DNA of 32,674 bases from CAZQIC01 sp964593555. Its GTDB lineage: Bacteria; Bacteroidota; Bacteroidia; JAFLBG01. Positions 1 to 8,919 of this stretch are shown piece after piece; positions within the stretch are counted from its first letter, which is position 1, and the number at the start of each line of letters is the position of its first letter. The stretch spans positions 1-32,674 of the forward strand of contig CAZQIC010000042.1 in assembly GCA_964593555.1 (NCBI GenBank), written 5' to 3'. Made by a program: the position numbers and the translations under genes. The notes under the pieces were generated by a model. It worked only from the letters and a program-made list of their open reading frames with translations, searched no databases and was not told the DNA's origin.

Positions 1-55
1 TAGATACGATTTTATTAGATTGTTTTTAACATTCTATTTTTAGAACTCCCCTTAT
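1..55. repeat. Left copy of 55-nt terminal inverted repeat
   Basis: These 55 bases are the exact reverse complement of the last 55 bases of the window; base 56 already differs. No gene is visible in them. An exact 55-nt match that ends at both contig tips is what a de Bruijn assembler with k=55 leaves when both ends run into the same repeat. A real inverted repeat of a mobile element is the alternative. Confidence 0.9.
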
Positions 56-274
56 AGGAATAAGGCCTTGTGCGTCTGACAGTAAAAATAAGATACTTTA
101 CTATAAAAGGGCATTTAAAAATGCTTAAAATCTGTTATCTTTCTAGGTGAAGTGTTTTAAGTTTTGAGAAAAATATTTGTTTTGTGAGAGAAATAAGGAA
201 CATATTAGTGGAATGCTAGAGGGATTCACTAAACTTGTTGAAATTTTAAAGGAGTCTATTGATAAAACACAATT

Positions 275-1984
275 ATGGAAAAGCGGTGGAAGATAAAAGA
301 TAAAGGAGACCAGGTAATTGTCGAGGAGCTTTCGAAGCAATTGACGATTGAGCCATCACTATGTAATTTATTGGTACAAAGAGATATTAAAAATTTTGAA
401 ACAGCCAGAAGTTTTTTTAGACCTGAGTTGAGTCATTTGCATGATCCTTTTTTAATAAAGGATATGGATAAGGCTATTACAAGAATTGAAAAGGCATTGA
501 GTGTCGGAGAAAAAATTATGGTGTATGGTGATTATGATGTGGATGGGACAACTGCGGTTGCTTTGGTTTATACATTCTTAAAAGGGTACACAAAAAATAT
601 TGAATATTATATTCCTGACAGGTATGCGGAAGGATATGGAATATCATTCAAAGGAATTGATTATGCCGCGGCGAATGATTTTTCGTTGATCATTGCGTTG
701 GATTGCGGAATAAAATCGATCGATAAAATAGAATACGCAAATGAGCGTGGAATAAATTTTATTATTTGTGATCACCATAGGCCGGGCGATGAATTGCCAA
801 AGGCACACGCAGTACTCGATCCTAAAAGAAGTGATTGTAGTTATCCGTTCAAAGAGTTAAGTGGCTGCGGAATAGGATTTAAGTTAGTACAAGCATATGC
901 CAACAAAAATAATATTCCAATAGAAAACATTCTGCCATTGCTCGACCTGGTTGCGGTGAGTACTGCGGCAGATATTGTTCCCATTGTTGATGAGAACAGG
1001 GTGCTGATGTATTTCGGCTTGCAGCAAATAAATAAAGCGCCACGACAAGGATTAAAAGCGATATTGGATCTGGCCAATGCGAAAAGAGAATTAACTGTTA
1101 GCGATCTTGTTTTTATAATTGGACCGAGAATAAATGCTGCGGGCAGAGTAGAGACAGGACGCAAGGCCGTTGAATTATTAATTGCGGATAATACAGATGC
1201 TGCTAACGAAGGTGCCGCAGGAATAAACAAAACCAATCTTGATAGAAGGGTGTTGGATACTGATATCACTCAGCATGCATTAATGATGATCGAAGAGAAT
1301 ACTGAGAGTCACACAAAAAGAACCACAGTATTATTCCATCGCGAATGGCACAAAGGAGTTATTGGTATTGTTGCATCGAGGTTAATTGACAGGTATTATA
1401 AACCTACCATTATACTTACTGAGTCAAATGGTATGGCCACCGGTTCGGCAAGATCAGTAAAAGATTTTGATGTGTATGAAGCCATTGAGGAATGCAGTCA
1501 TTTGTTGGAACAATTTGGAGGACATAAATATGCAGCGGGCCTTACAATGCGCTTGGAAAATGTGAATGCCTTTGTTCAGAAATTTGAAGAGGTAGTGAGT
1601 TCTACTATACAGGAACATATGCTGGTTCCTGAAATTGAAATTGATGCTGAATTAAATTTAGAAGAAATTACTCCGAAGTTTTACAAAATATTAAAGCAGT
1701 TTGCACCTTTTGGACCGGAGAATATGGCGCCATTATTTGTAACACAAGGAGTGTTGGATAAAGGTTATGCAAAAGTGGTTGGTAATAATCACCTCAAATT
1801 AACTATTGTTCATCCTTCAAATCCAAATATTTCTTTTCCTGCGATCGCATTTGGGCAAGCGGAATCATTGAGGAGAATAGAAAAAAATAAACCTTTCGAT
1901 ATTTGTTATTCAATTGAAGAGAATGTTTGGAATGGCAGCGTGACTTTACAGCTGAACGTTAAGGACATAAAAGTTGCCGGGTAG
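275..1984 (+). CDS. recJ: Single-stranded-DNA-specific 5'-3' exonuclease RecJ
   Basis: RecJ is the cytoplasmic DHH-superfamily 5'-3' exonuclease that resects single-stranded DNA in RecFOR recombination, mismatch repair and base-excision repair. The 569-residue product has the full family length. Visible motifs: GDYDVDG at about residues 85-91 (motif I), ALDCG near 141-145 (motif II), DHH at 166-168 (motif III), and VSTAADIVP further on. The DHHA1-side motifs GPRINAAGR, GVIGIVASRL and the glycine-rich FGGHKYAAG follow, then a C-terminal OB-type region. The metal-binding aspartates and histidines are all present, so it should be active. The ATG start agrees with the family N-terminus; an AAAGGAG stretch lies about 20 nt upstream, too far for a normal Shine-Dalgarno. 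The gene stands alone, with a 210-nt gap to the next gene on the same strand. Confidence 0.97.
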   Translation: MEKRWKIKDKGDQVIVEELSKQLTIEPSLCNLLVQRDIKNFETARSFFRPELSHLHDPFLIKDMDKAITRIEKALSVGEKIMVYGDYDVDGTTAVALVYTFLKGYTKNIEYYIPDRYAEGYGISFKGIDYAAANDFSLIIALDCGIKSIDKIEYANERGINFIICDHHRPGDELPKAHAVLDPKRSDCSYPFKELSGCGIGFKLVQAYANKNNIPIENILPLLDLVAVSTAADIVPIVDENRVLMYFGLQQINKAPRQGLKAILDLANAKRELTVSDLVFIIGPRINAAGRVETGRKAVELLIADNTDAANEGAAGINKTNLDRRVLDTDITQHALMMIEENTESHTKRTTVLFHREWHKGVIGIVASRLIDRYYKPTIILTESNGMATGSARSVKDFDVYEAIEECSHLLEQFGGHKYAAGLTMRLENVNAFVQKFEEVVSSTIQEHMLVPEIEIDAELNLEEITPKFYKILKQFAPFGPENMAPLFVTQGVLDKGYAKVVGNNHLKLTIVHPSNPNISFPAIAFGQAESLRRIEKNKPFDICYSIEENVWNGSVTLQLNVKDIKVAG

Positions 1985-2044
1985 TTTTGAATTCATAAGC
2001 CCGTCTCGATAAATCAACCTCTCAAGATTAGAATAATAATTATA

Positions 2045-2073
2045 TATAATCATCTGATTATCAGATAATTATA
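2045..2073. terminator. Inverted repeat downstream of recJ, possible terminator
   Basis: Two 13-nt arms (TATAATCATCTGA and TCAGATAATTATA) flank a TTA loop with a single C/A mismatch. It lies about 60 nt after the recJ stop, and AT-rich sequence rather than a clean T-run follows. It could end recJ transcription or be an operator for the next gene; the sequence does not decide. Confidence 0.4.
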
Positions 2074-2194
2074 ATATATATTTTAGTCTGTAAAATCAAA
2101 TTAAATTATGATTATTCCTGTGCTAATGATTGACAATGCATTATATTAGATATCGAAAAGTTGTTGTTTTGAAGCTGTGACAATTATCTTACCC

Positions 2195-5100
2195 ATGATG
2201 AAAAAGATCAATCCCCGTTTAATTATTTCTTTTGTTTTTGCGGTCTTCTCAACAATCAATTCCTTCTCTTCCAATTTCGCTGAAAAAAATTTAAAAGGTT
2301 CCGGAATGAACTTCACCGAAAACAAGGGACAGGTAGTGGATATGAATTTTCGTTTGCGATCAGATATTTTATATGTTGGAGATGGAGGTAGCTCAAAAGT
2401 GTATTTGCGTAAAACTGGTTGGAGTTACGTTTTGTGTAAGCTTGAAGACAACACAATAGGAAGAGAGCCGCAGGATTATATCAATGAGGGTGGGAAGACT
2501 AAATTGGATGACGAACAAAATGTTTACGATGAAATTAAAATGCATCGCATCGACGTTGATTTTATTGGCGCAAATCCGGATGCAAAAATTTTAAATAGCG
2601 AAAAAGTAGAAGGATATTCCAATTTTTATTTAGGCCATTGTCCGAAAGGGGTAATTCATGTAAACTCGTATAACAGAGTGGTGTACCAGAACGTGTATAA
2701 TAATATTGATGTTATTTTTTACGGTGGTAAACAAAGCGGTTTAAAATATGATATCGTTGTAAGGCCGGGAGGAAATCCAAACGATATTAAAATTAAATAT
2801 ACTGGAGCCGATGGAATAGAAATTAATAATGGAAAATTAACAATTGAAAATTCGCTTGGCGAGATATATGAAAACATTCCCAAAGTGTATCAAAATATCA
2901 ATGGGAAAATTGTAGATGTAAAGTCACAGTATATTTTAGAAAACGATATACTTAATTTTTCATTTTCAATTTTCAATTCTTCATTTCCTTTAATTATCGA
3001 TCCTTGGTTAAGTTTTTATGGCGGAATTTTGAACGATGTTGGTACATCCGTGGAGACTGATCCATCAGGAAATGTAGTTTTTTGTGGCTATACAGAGTCT
3101 TCTAATTTTCCGGTTTCTTCAGGGGCTTTTCAAACTCGTTTGGTTAGTTATAAGGCCGATGCTTTCGTCGTAAAGATGGATGCAAATGGTATTCGGCAAT
3201 GGGCAACGTATTATGGCGACTCAATAAATGATGTGGCGAGGGGAATAGCCACCGATAATTTGGGGAATGTTATTGTTGTTGGTAACACAGGTTCAATTAA
3301 TTTTCCGATCGGGGCTGCTGCCGGGAATTTTATTCATCAGGGTTCTAAAGCCGGATCAAGTGATGCGTTTGTTTTAAAATTTGATCCTGCTGGCATTCGT
3401 CTCTGGTCCACTTATTATGGCGGAACATATTCAGACGGTGGAAGTTCGGTGGTTACCGATGGCAGTAATATTTATTTATACGGGGATACTTACTCAGACA
3501 ATGCAATTTCAATGGGCTCAGTTTTTCAGTCAACTCTGAATGGAACCGCAGGCTCGGCCACGGGCAAAGATATATTTGTTGCAAAATTTGATGCCACAGG
3601 AAATAGAGTTTGGGGAAGTTATGCGGGTGGCACTAATAATGATGAAGCAGCGGGAATTGAATACGATGTAGTAAGCGGAGACCTGTATATATCAGGATCA
3701 ACTTATTCAAATAACTTTCCTTCTTCTGGCGGTCATCAAATGAGTTTAGGAGGAGTTTATGATGCTTTTTTATTTAAGTTTTCTTCTGCAGGCCAAAGAC
3801 TTTGGGCCACCTATTACGGAGGCTCTGCTTTTGATTGGGGCTCTGGTTTGGCTATTGATGGTTCTGGAAATATCATTTTATCTGGATTAACCGCATCTTC
3901 AAATCCGGGAGCGATTTCATCTGTAGGTGCGTACCAAATAGGTTTTGGAGGAGGTGTGGTCCCTGCTAGTTACGATGGCTTTATTGTGAAGTTTGATAAT
4001 GCAGGAACAAGATTGTGGAGCACATACCTGGGTGGGAACAGGGGCGACTGGATAATTGATTTGGAGGTTGATGATCAAGATAATATATATGCTTTCGGAG
4101 AATGGGAAGATGATGATAGAGGCAATTACCCGATTAGTCCATGTGCCTATCAAACAAACCAACTTACTATGGGATTAGGAGGAAGTATTTTGTTGGGTAA
4201 TGCCGAAGATGAATTTATTGCCAGGTATGATCCGAATGGAAATCAAACCTGCATAACAGTTTTAGGTGGAAGCGATGAAGACGAACTTGAATTCAGGAAA
4301 GGAGGAATTGCGATCGATGGTTATGCAATGTATTTAACGGGCTCTACAAGAAGTAATGATTATCCTGTGACACCTGGAGCATTTCAAACGTTAATGGGAA
4401 CAGGCAGTGATGTTTTTATAAATAGAATGTGTACTAATATTTGTGAACCAAGGAATCTTGGTCTTGATTTTACCGCCAGCGCAACAAATGTATGTGCCAA
4501 CGTTCCCATTACGTTTACTCCCTCAATAAATTACACCTGCGACACAGTGGAGTTCCAATATTACTGGGATTTTCCGGGTGGGACACCCTCATCATCAACG
4601 GCAATCAATCCTACTGTGAGTTATATTTCCAGCGGAGCATTTAATGTAAAGCTCCTGTTAAAAACAGCTTGCCGTGACGACAGTGTTATAAAAACAAATT
4701 ACATAAATGTAAATGGCGCAAATGCGCAGCCTGCAATTGGTTCCAATATTAAGTGTAATGGACAAACAAACGGAAGCGCAATTGTCAATCCAATAGGAGG
4801 AACAAGTCCTTATGTTTTTTCGTGGAATATGGGATCAACAACCTCCAGCATTTCTGGGTTAAGTATTGGTAATTATACATGTGTTGTAACAGATTTTAAT
4901 TTATGCGTAACAACTTATACTGTAAACATTACTGAACCACTACTATTAACGGTGGGTCCAACTGTTATTGCTGATGTATTGTGCAATGGTGATAATTCCG
5001 GAAGTGCTAGTGCGCTTGCAGGAGGGGGTATTACGCCTTACCAATACAACTGGCTGCCTGTGGGAGGGACATCAAGCACGGCTTCAGGATTAAATGCGGG

Positions 5101-5908
5101 AAATTATACGGTCACTGTTTTAGATTCAAACAATTGTGTTAGTACTGCAACTGTATCTATTACGGAACCACTATCAATAATTATTAATCCAAGTGCAAAT
5201 GATGATACCTGTGCTCTTGGCTTAGGAAGCGCAACTGCTGTGCCTTCGGGAGGTGCCGGAGGATTTTCTTATTCCTGGAATAATGGAAGCACTACAAATT
5301 CAATATCGGGTTTAACCACGGGAACATATAGTGTTGTTGTAAACGATGCCAATAATTGTACAAAAATAATTTCAATCAGTATAAATAATATTGCAGGCCC
5401 AGTTGCGGATGCAGGAAGTGCTGTCAGTATAAATTTAGGAGAGAGTACCAGCCTAAATGGTTCAGGAGGAGTATCGTATAACTGGTCGCCTTCAACAACA
5501 TTAAGCTGCACAACCTGTTCGAATCCCATGGCATCTCCAACAGAAACTACTATGTATATTTTGGTTGTTACTGATGAGAGCGGTTGCAGCAGCTCAGATT
5601 CCGTAATTGTTACAGTAAGCCTTGAGTGTGGTTTATTTTATGTTCCCAATGCTTTTTCGCCCAATGGAGATGGAGAAAATGATGTGTTGGCTTTATACAC
5701 CAATTCAATTTGTTTGAAGTCGTTTATATTTACAATATATGACCGCTGGGGCGAAAAAATTTTCGAGACAAATAATATAAATGATTACTGGGATGGGCGT
5801 TTCAAGGGAAAGGATTTAGATGTGGGTGTGTTTTCATTTCTTATTATGTCAACATTGAATGATAAGGAAACAACGATCAGAAAAGGAAACGTGACATTGG
5901 TCAGGTAA
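2195..5908 (+). CDS. Secreted SBBP/SprB-repeat protein with T9SS type-B sorting domain
   Basis: A giant extracellular, probably surface-attached protein of unknown substrate. Order of parts (about 1237 aa from the chosen ATG): signal peptide (MMKKINPRLIISFVFAVF...); a 'FTENKGQ' N-terminal beta domain of the DUF7948 kind to about residue 265; a long array of SBBP (beta-propeller-like) repeats with motifs such as 'WATYYGG' and 'VVKMDANG' to about 745; a PKD-like domain (about 760-840); three SprB repeats (about 848-1067, 'GGTSPYVFSWN', 'GLNAGNYTVTVLD'); an Ig-like domain; and a gliding-motility-associated C-terminal domain (about 1146-1237, 'YVPNAFSPNGDGEND', 'IYDRWGEKIF'). That last domain directs T9SS export. 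A GTG at 2177 would add six residues, but the paired ATGs at 2195/2198 fit a signal peptide better. It is a paralogue of the 1606-aa protein at 17755-22575. Adhesion or gliding support is inference. Confidence 0.92.
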   Translation: MMKKINPRLIISFVFAVFSTINSFSSNFAEKNLKGSGMNFTENKGQVVDMNFRLRSDILYVGDGGSSKVYLRKTGWSYVLCKLEDNTIGREPQDYINEGGKTKLDDEQNVYDEIKMHRIDVDFIGANPDAKILNSEKVEGYSNFYLGHCPKGVIHVNSYNRVVYQNVYNNIDVIFYGGKQSGLKYDIVVRPGGNPNDIKIKYTGADGIEINNGKLTIENSLGEIYENIPKVYQNINGKIVDVKSQYILENDILNFSFSIFNSSFPLIIDPWLSFYGGILNDVGTSVETDPSGNVVFCGYTESSNFPVSSGAFQTRLVSYKADAFVVKMDANGIRQWATYYGDSINDVARGIATDNLGNVIVVGNTGSINFPIGAAAGNFIHQGSKAGSSDAFVLKFDPAGIRLWSTYYGGTYSDGGSSVVTDGSNIYLYGDTYSDNAISMGSVFQSTLNGTAGSATGKDIFVAKFDATGNRVWGSYAGGTNNDEAAGIEYDVVSGDLYISGSTYSNNFPSSGGHQMSLGGVYDAFLFKFSSAGQRLWATYYGGSAFDWGSGLAIDGSGNIILSGLTASSNPGAISSVGAYQIGFGGGVVPASYDGFIVKFDNAGTRLWSTYLGGNRGDWIIDLEVDDQDNIYAFGEWEDDDRGNYPISPCAYQTNQLTMGLGGSILLGNAEDEFIARYDPNGNQTCITVLGGSDEDELEFRKGGIAIDGYAMYLTGSTRSNDYPVTPGAFQTLMGTGSDVFINRMCTNICEPRNLGLDFTASATNVCANVPITFTPSINYTCDTVEFQYYWDFPGGTPSSSTAINPTVSYISSGAFNVKLLLKTACRDDSVIKTNYINVNGANAQPAIGSNIKCNGQTNGSAIVNPIGGTSPYVFSWNMGSTTSSISGLSIGNYTCVVTDFNLCVTTYTVNITEPLLLTVGPTVIADVLCNGDNSGSASALAGGGITPYQYNWLPVGGTSSTASGLNAGNYTVTVLDSNNCVSTATVSITEPLSIIINPSANDDTCALGLGSATAVPSGGAGGFSYSWNNGSTTNSISGLTTGTYSVVVNDANNCTKIISISINNIAGPVADAGSAVSINLGESTSLNGSGGVSYNWSPSTTLSCTTCSNPMASPTETTMYILVVTDESGCSSSDSVIVTVSLECGLFYVPNAFSPNGDGENDVLALYTNSICLKSFIFTIYDRWGEKIFETNNINDYWDGRFKGKDLDVGVFSFLIMSTLNDKETTIRKGNVTLVR

Positions 5909-5917
5909 CAATCGCTA

Positions 5918-5960
5918 TAAAAAACAAAACCCGGGCTTTAGACCCGGGTTTTGTTTTTTA
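5918..5960. terminator. Perfect bidirectional intrinsic terminator
   Basis: An 18-bp perfectly paired stem closes on a 7-nt loop (CTTTAGA). The core is CCCGGG flanked by an A-rich arm on the left and a T-rich arm on the right, so either strand gives a hairpin followed by a U-tract. It begins 10 nt after the stop of the upstream plus-strand gene and ends 8 nt before the stop of the convergent minus-strand gene, so it serves both. Confidence 0.93.
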
Positions 5961-5968
5961 ACTCTTTT

Positions 5969-6964
5969 TTATTTTTTACCGTTGATATAATCATTTAATT
6001 CGCTGATGCTCGATTCAAAAGTAAAAGCATCATTCAACTTATAATAATTCCCCTGATCATATGTTTTATCATACGAGAATTTTGCAAGATCAAGCCTAGT
6101 TCCTTCAAAACTAAATAGCAGCATAATTTCTTTTACCTGCGTTGATAAAAGGCAATTGGCTCCAATCACTTGTTTTGCCATTGTTAATTTTGTATCATCA
6201 AATGATTTTGAACTGATGCTGCTTTTTACTCCTTCGAAATCTTTTCCAGTCATGGGGCGGGCACATCCAATGGGCCCGTTGTATCCCGGTAAATAAACAA
6301 TTTTTTCTTCTGCGTATCCACTGTTATTATTATTGTTGGAGACGTTTGTATTGCTGCTATAACCGCTTGAAGAAGAACTGCCGCTCGTAGTAGTTGTAGT
6401 TTGTGTTGTGGTTTGCTGAACACCTGTTCCCATACCGGTATTAATATTTACATTCATGTTTAATCCAGGCATACCCATGCCAACATTTACGTTGTCACCT
6501 GTATTTGTTGTAGTAGTAGAAGTGGTAGTTGTAATTACTTCCGCGGGAGGTGTAGTGGTATAAACAATTACTTTTTGTTCTGGAGGTGGAGGAGGAAGGC
6601 TTGCAATGGGAGCCATGCTGCGTCCTTTTATTTTATATTCTCCTTTTTTATTTTTTGTTACTGCATAAGTAAATTCAGTTGCGTTGGCCTGACTTCCGCT
6701 GCCATCCTGTGTCACGAAATAAATGTTTTGATCAACATCCATCAATGTTTTGTCCTCAAAAATAACTTTGGCCTTATATGTTGGCTGGTTAAGGTCCGTT
6801 ACTTTAACATTGGTTTCTGCAGTTCCGTTTTGTTTTATACCATTAAGTACAACCCAGAATTTCTCCCCATTCTCCGAATAGAAGACAATATTGTTTTTGT
6901 TTTGGGCTATCGTGAAGGAGAACATACATACAGCGATGAAAGAAAGTAGTTTAATTTTTTGCAT
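5969..6964 (-). CDS. Secreted DUF4476 domain protein with low-complexity linker
   Basis: The 331-residue product has a signal peptide (MQKIKLLSFIAVCMFSFTIAQ). A beta-rich N-terminal domain (about 22-120) is followed by a proline run and a roughly 100-residue linker of Thr, Ser, Asn and Gly (about 130-220). The C-terminal domain (about 235-328) matches the DUF4476 pattern: 'FEGVKSSISSKSFDDTKL', 'AKQVIGANCL', 'QVKEIMLLFSFEGTRLDLAK', 'NYYKLNDAF'. DUF4476 is a widespread Bacteroidota envelope domain without an established function. No T9SS tail is seen, so a periplasmic or outer-membrane location is likely. It is convergent with the SBBP protein gene and shares its terminator. Upstream on the minus strand, TACTTTAG is a one-mismatch -7 box. 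Family assignment is good; function is unknown. Confidence 0.9.
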   Translation of the reverse strand: MQKIKLLSFIAVCMFSFTIAQNKNNIVFYSENGEKFWVVLNGIKQNGTAETNVKVTDLNQPTYKAKVIFEDKTLMDVDQNIYFVTQDGSGSQANATEFTYAVTKNKKGEYKIKGRSMAPIASLPPPPPEQKVIVYTTTPPAEVITTTTSTTTTNTGDNVNVGMGMPGLNMNVNINTGMGTGVQQTTTQTTTTTSGSSSSSGYSSNTNVSNNNNNSGYAEEKIVYLPGYNGPIGCARPMTGKDFEGVKSSISSKSFDDTKLTMAKQVIGANCLLSTQVKEIMLLFSFEGTRLDLAKFSYDKTYDQGNYYKLNDAFTFESSISELNDYINGKK

Positions 6965-7251
6965 AAATCAGATATTTGAGGTTAATGCTAAAGTAATAAC
7001 AAAGAAGATGCCGAAAACTATTTAAGCGAATAATATCTGTTTGATTTTAAAATACATATACCAAATTAAGAGAGTTAAAACTGCAAAATTAAGTTAAATG
7101 CGAGCTATTTTTTGATTTCATAAAATAAGCAGAGATTATAAAGAACACGTTTTCTCAAGCCAATTCAATTTCAGAATTCCAGTTCGTAATAATCGGTGTG
7201 CTATCTTAGCAAAGGATAAATGTAAAAAATTCTATCTTAAAGAACTATCTC

Positions 7252-7866
7252 ATGAAGATAATTGGTAAAATAATCCCAGTATTTGCAATGTATTTGCTTG
7301 TTGCCCCGAGTTTTTCTCAGAATGCAGATATTAATTTATTACGGAAGTTGAATGAAACAAATAATAGGAGAATGGATGCGTTTTTTAATGGAGTAAGTGA
7401 AACGGCAACCCCGGTGAGTGCGGGGGCGCCAATAATTTTTTTTACCATTGGCACGATTCGTAAAAATGAAACGATTAAAATTAATTCGTATAAACAGGCA
7501 AGTGCAATAGTATTGAGTTCATTAATCTCAGTGAGCTTGAAGTACAGTATAAAACGCGACAGGCCCTATGAAAAATATTCTTTCATTATGAAGAAGACGA
7601 ATGAACATACTCCATCATTTCCTTCTGGTCATACTACTGCTGCTTTCACAACGGCGACTATGCTGGCGTTGGAGTATCCCAAATGGCAAGTGGCAGTGCC
7701 TGCATATTTATGGGCAGGAGCTGTAGCGTATTCAAGAATGCGGTTAGGCGTTCATTATCCGAGTGATGTGTTGGGAGGAATTGTAATTGGTGTGGGGTCG
7801 GCGGTACTGGTGAACCAGGTGGCGAAAGCCTTAAATAAAAAGCGTAAACAAAATGCTATCCCCTAA
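7252..7866 (+). CDS. PAP2-family membrane phosphatase
   Basis: A type-2 phosphatidic-acid-phosphatase family enzyme, which hydrolyses a lipid or isoprenoid phosphate such as phosphatidate or undecaprenyl diphosphate on the outer face of the inner membrane. All three catalytic motifs are intact in 204 residues: KX6RP at 97-105 (KYSIKRDRP), PSGH at 124-127 with the catalytic His127, and SRX5HX3D at 161-172 (SRMRLGVHYPSD). The N-terminus is a hydrophobic segment that may be a cleaved signal peptide (ending near 'PSFSQ'). Further hydrophobic stretches near 56-70, 84-96, 130-160 and 174-188 fit a membrane protein. The exact substrate cannot be told. A TATCTTAG box at 7202-7209, one mismatch from TAnnTTTG, is the likely -7 element. 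It stands alone. Confidence 0.93.
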   Translation: MKIIGKIIPVFAMYLLVAPSFSQNADINLLRKLNETNNRRMDAFFNGVSETATPVSAGAPIIFFTIGTIRKNETIKINSYKQASAIVLSSLISVSLKYSIKRDRPYEKYSFIMKKTNEHTPSFPSGHTTAAFTTATMLALEYPKWQVAVPAYLWAGAVAYSRMRLGVHYPSDVLGGIVIGVGSAVLVNQVAKALNKKRKQNAIP

Positions 7867-8305
7867 TAAATTATTCAGGGTCTGCATTCCACCTGGTAGC
7901 CTTTAAATTTTATAACTTATGTAAGTTAACAATTAACTTTTAAAGAACTTATAGTTATGTGTCTTTACTCCGTCATGTATATTAATAATATACACGACTA
8001 TACAATATAAAATTTCGTCGCTTTTCATTCCTATGTAAAATTTCAGGCTCCATGTTGTAAAATTTCACTTTTCTTACTTACTAATTTTAGCCCCTTGTTT
8101 GCTTGTCGACTAGTCAAGTTCTTGTATTATATTACAGGTCAGAATATAGAGTAAATGTATTCACAGATGTTGTTCGAGGGTAGTATTCATTATATAATTG
8201 GGGACCGGATAGGAATCAGATTTTCTCTTTTTAGATTAACTTCTGTCGGCTCAATTCTTTTCGAGAAAATTTAAAGGGGATACAGCAGTAGCTTTTTGGC
8301 GGTAG

Positions 8306-8313
8306 TATATTTG
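8306..8313 (+). promoter_or_regulatory. Orphan consensus -7 box (TATATTTG)
   Basis: TATATTTG matches the Bacteroidota -7 consensus TAnnTTTG exactly. No plus-strand protein gene follows within 1 kb. A strong hairpin ends about 150 nt downstream, which makes a small RNA conceivable. No good -33 TTTG is seen at the usual distance, so the call is tentative. Confidence 0.3.
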
Positions 8314-8414
8314 CGATTGGTGTGGGCTCTGCTTTTTGATACATATATTTTCTAAAAAGTTTGATAGGAAAAATTAACTCTTCGTTCAAACTTTATTTGG
8401 TGTAATAAATGTAT

Positions 8415-8466
8415 AATTCAATAACAGGAAATTAGATTCTTGAGACCGCTCTCCTGTTATTGAATT
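8415..8466. terminator. 15-bp perfect hairpin, possible terminator
   Basis: AATTCAATAACAGGA (8415-8429) pairs perfectly with TCCTGTTATTGAATT (8452-8466) across a 22-nt loop. No clean T-run follows on either strand. It lies about 70 nt beyond the 3' end of the minus-strand peptide gene and about 100 nt beyond the orphan -7 box on the plus strand, so it may end either transcript or be part of a structured RNA. Confidence 0.5.
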
Positions 8467-8532
8467 AGTTAATAGAATTTTACTCTTTCGTTATTTGTAA
8501 AAACGCACTTATTTAATATAAAACAGCTAAGG

Positions 8533-8857
8533 CTATCTAGCTCCAATACAAGGCGGCCTATCAGGACAATAAGTAGGTTGATTAGTATCACATTGCCCTA
8601 GAACACCGGGGTTGGTTAGGTTAGGCACTCGAAGGCAATCCTGATTAATCAAACGAGTATCCCTTGGACAAATTTGTTGACTTAAATATCGAAATGCTTC
8701 TGGGCATTCTGCAAGTGTTTCTATTACAAATGTTATTGATGCAAAAACAGTGCAAAGTGGAGTACTACCCCCCATTAATGGTTTCTGACTGATTCTTTGA
8801 CAAATTTGTAGTGAAACTTTTAATTTGTAACTGCTGTAATGATAATTTTTTTTTCAT
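8533..8857 (-). pseudogene. Double-glycine leader peptide gene, leader and core split by a 1-nt frameshift
   Basis: From the ATG at 8857 the frame encodes MKKKLSLQQLQIKSF... and ends with Asn-Gly-Gly directly before TAG (30 codons). The leader closely resembles that of the upstream gene at 8920-9153. The +1 frame continues from the same Gly-Gly for 77 more residues with seven cysteines (core begins STPLCTVFASITFV, ends CPDRPPCIGAR). The two frames overlap in a run of six G (8768-8773 on the plus strand as C). Removing one G would give a continuous 107-residue precursor with core starting right after GG. Options: real null mutation, phase-variable homopolymer, +1 recoding at GGG-GGG-UAG, or a consensus error. 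Bacteroidota GG leaders guide export and sometimes modification of bacteriocin- or RiPP-type peptides. No maturation enzyme lies nearby. Confidence 0.75.
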
Positions 8858-8919
8858 GACTGAGTTTTTGTTGATAATATTTTCAATCTTTAAAGAGTTT
8901 ACTGTTAAACATTATTGTT

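Larger units (their letters stand above)
7867..8532. other. Gene-poor intergenic region with hairpins
   Basis: No convincing protein gene is seen on either strand here. Visible structure: AAGTTAA-CAA-TTAACTT at 7923-7939; a TGTATATT-AAT-AATATACA hairpin at 7976-7994 that extends with one mismatch through GTC/GAC; three copies of TAAAATTTC at 8008, 8036 and 8058; a consensus -7 box at 8306-8313; and a strong hairpin at 8415-8466. The first two hairpins could terminate the PAP2 transcript. Confidence 0.5.

Noticed and set aside
841..1269. 142-aa minus-strand ORF inside recJ
   Set aside because: Shadow of the recJ DHH/DHHA1 coding sequence, which is fully conserved on the plus strand.
8533..8775. 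Stand-alone 80-aa protein starting 'MGGSTPLC'
   Set aside because: Its ATG lies inside the leader's Asn-Gly codons, in the +1 frame, and a full homologous GG leader lies directly upstream, so this is the core half of a frameshifted precursor.
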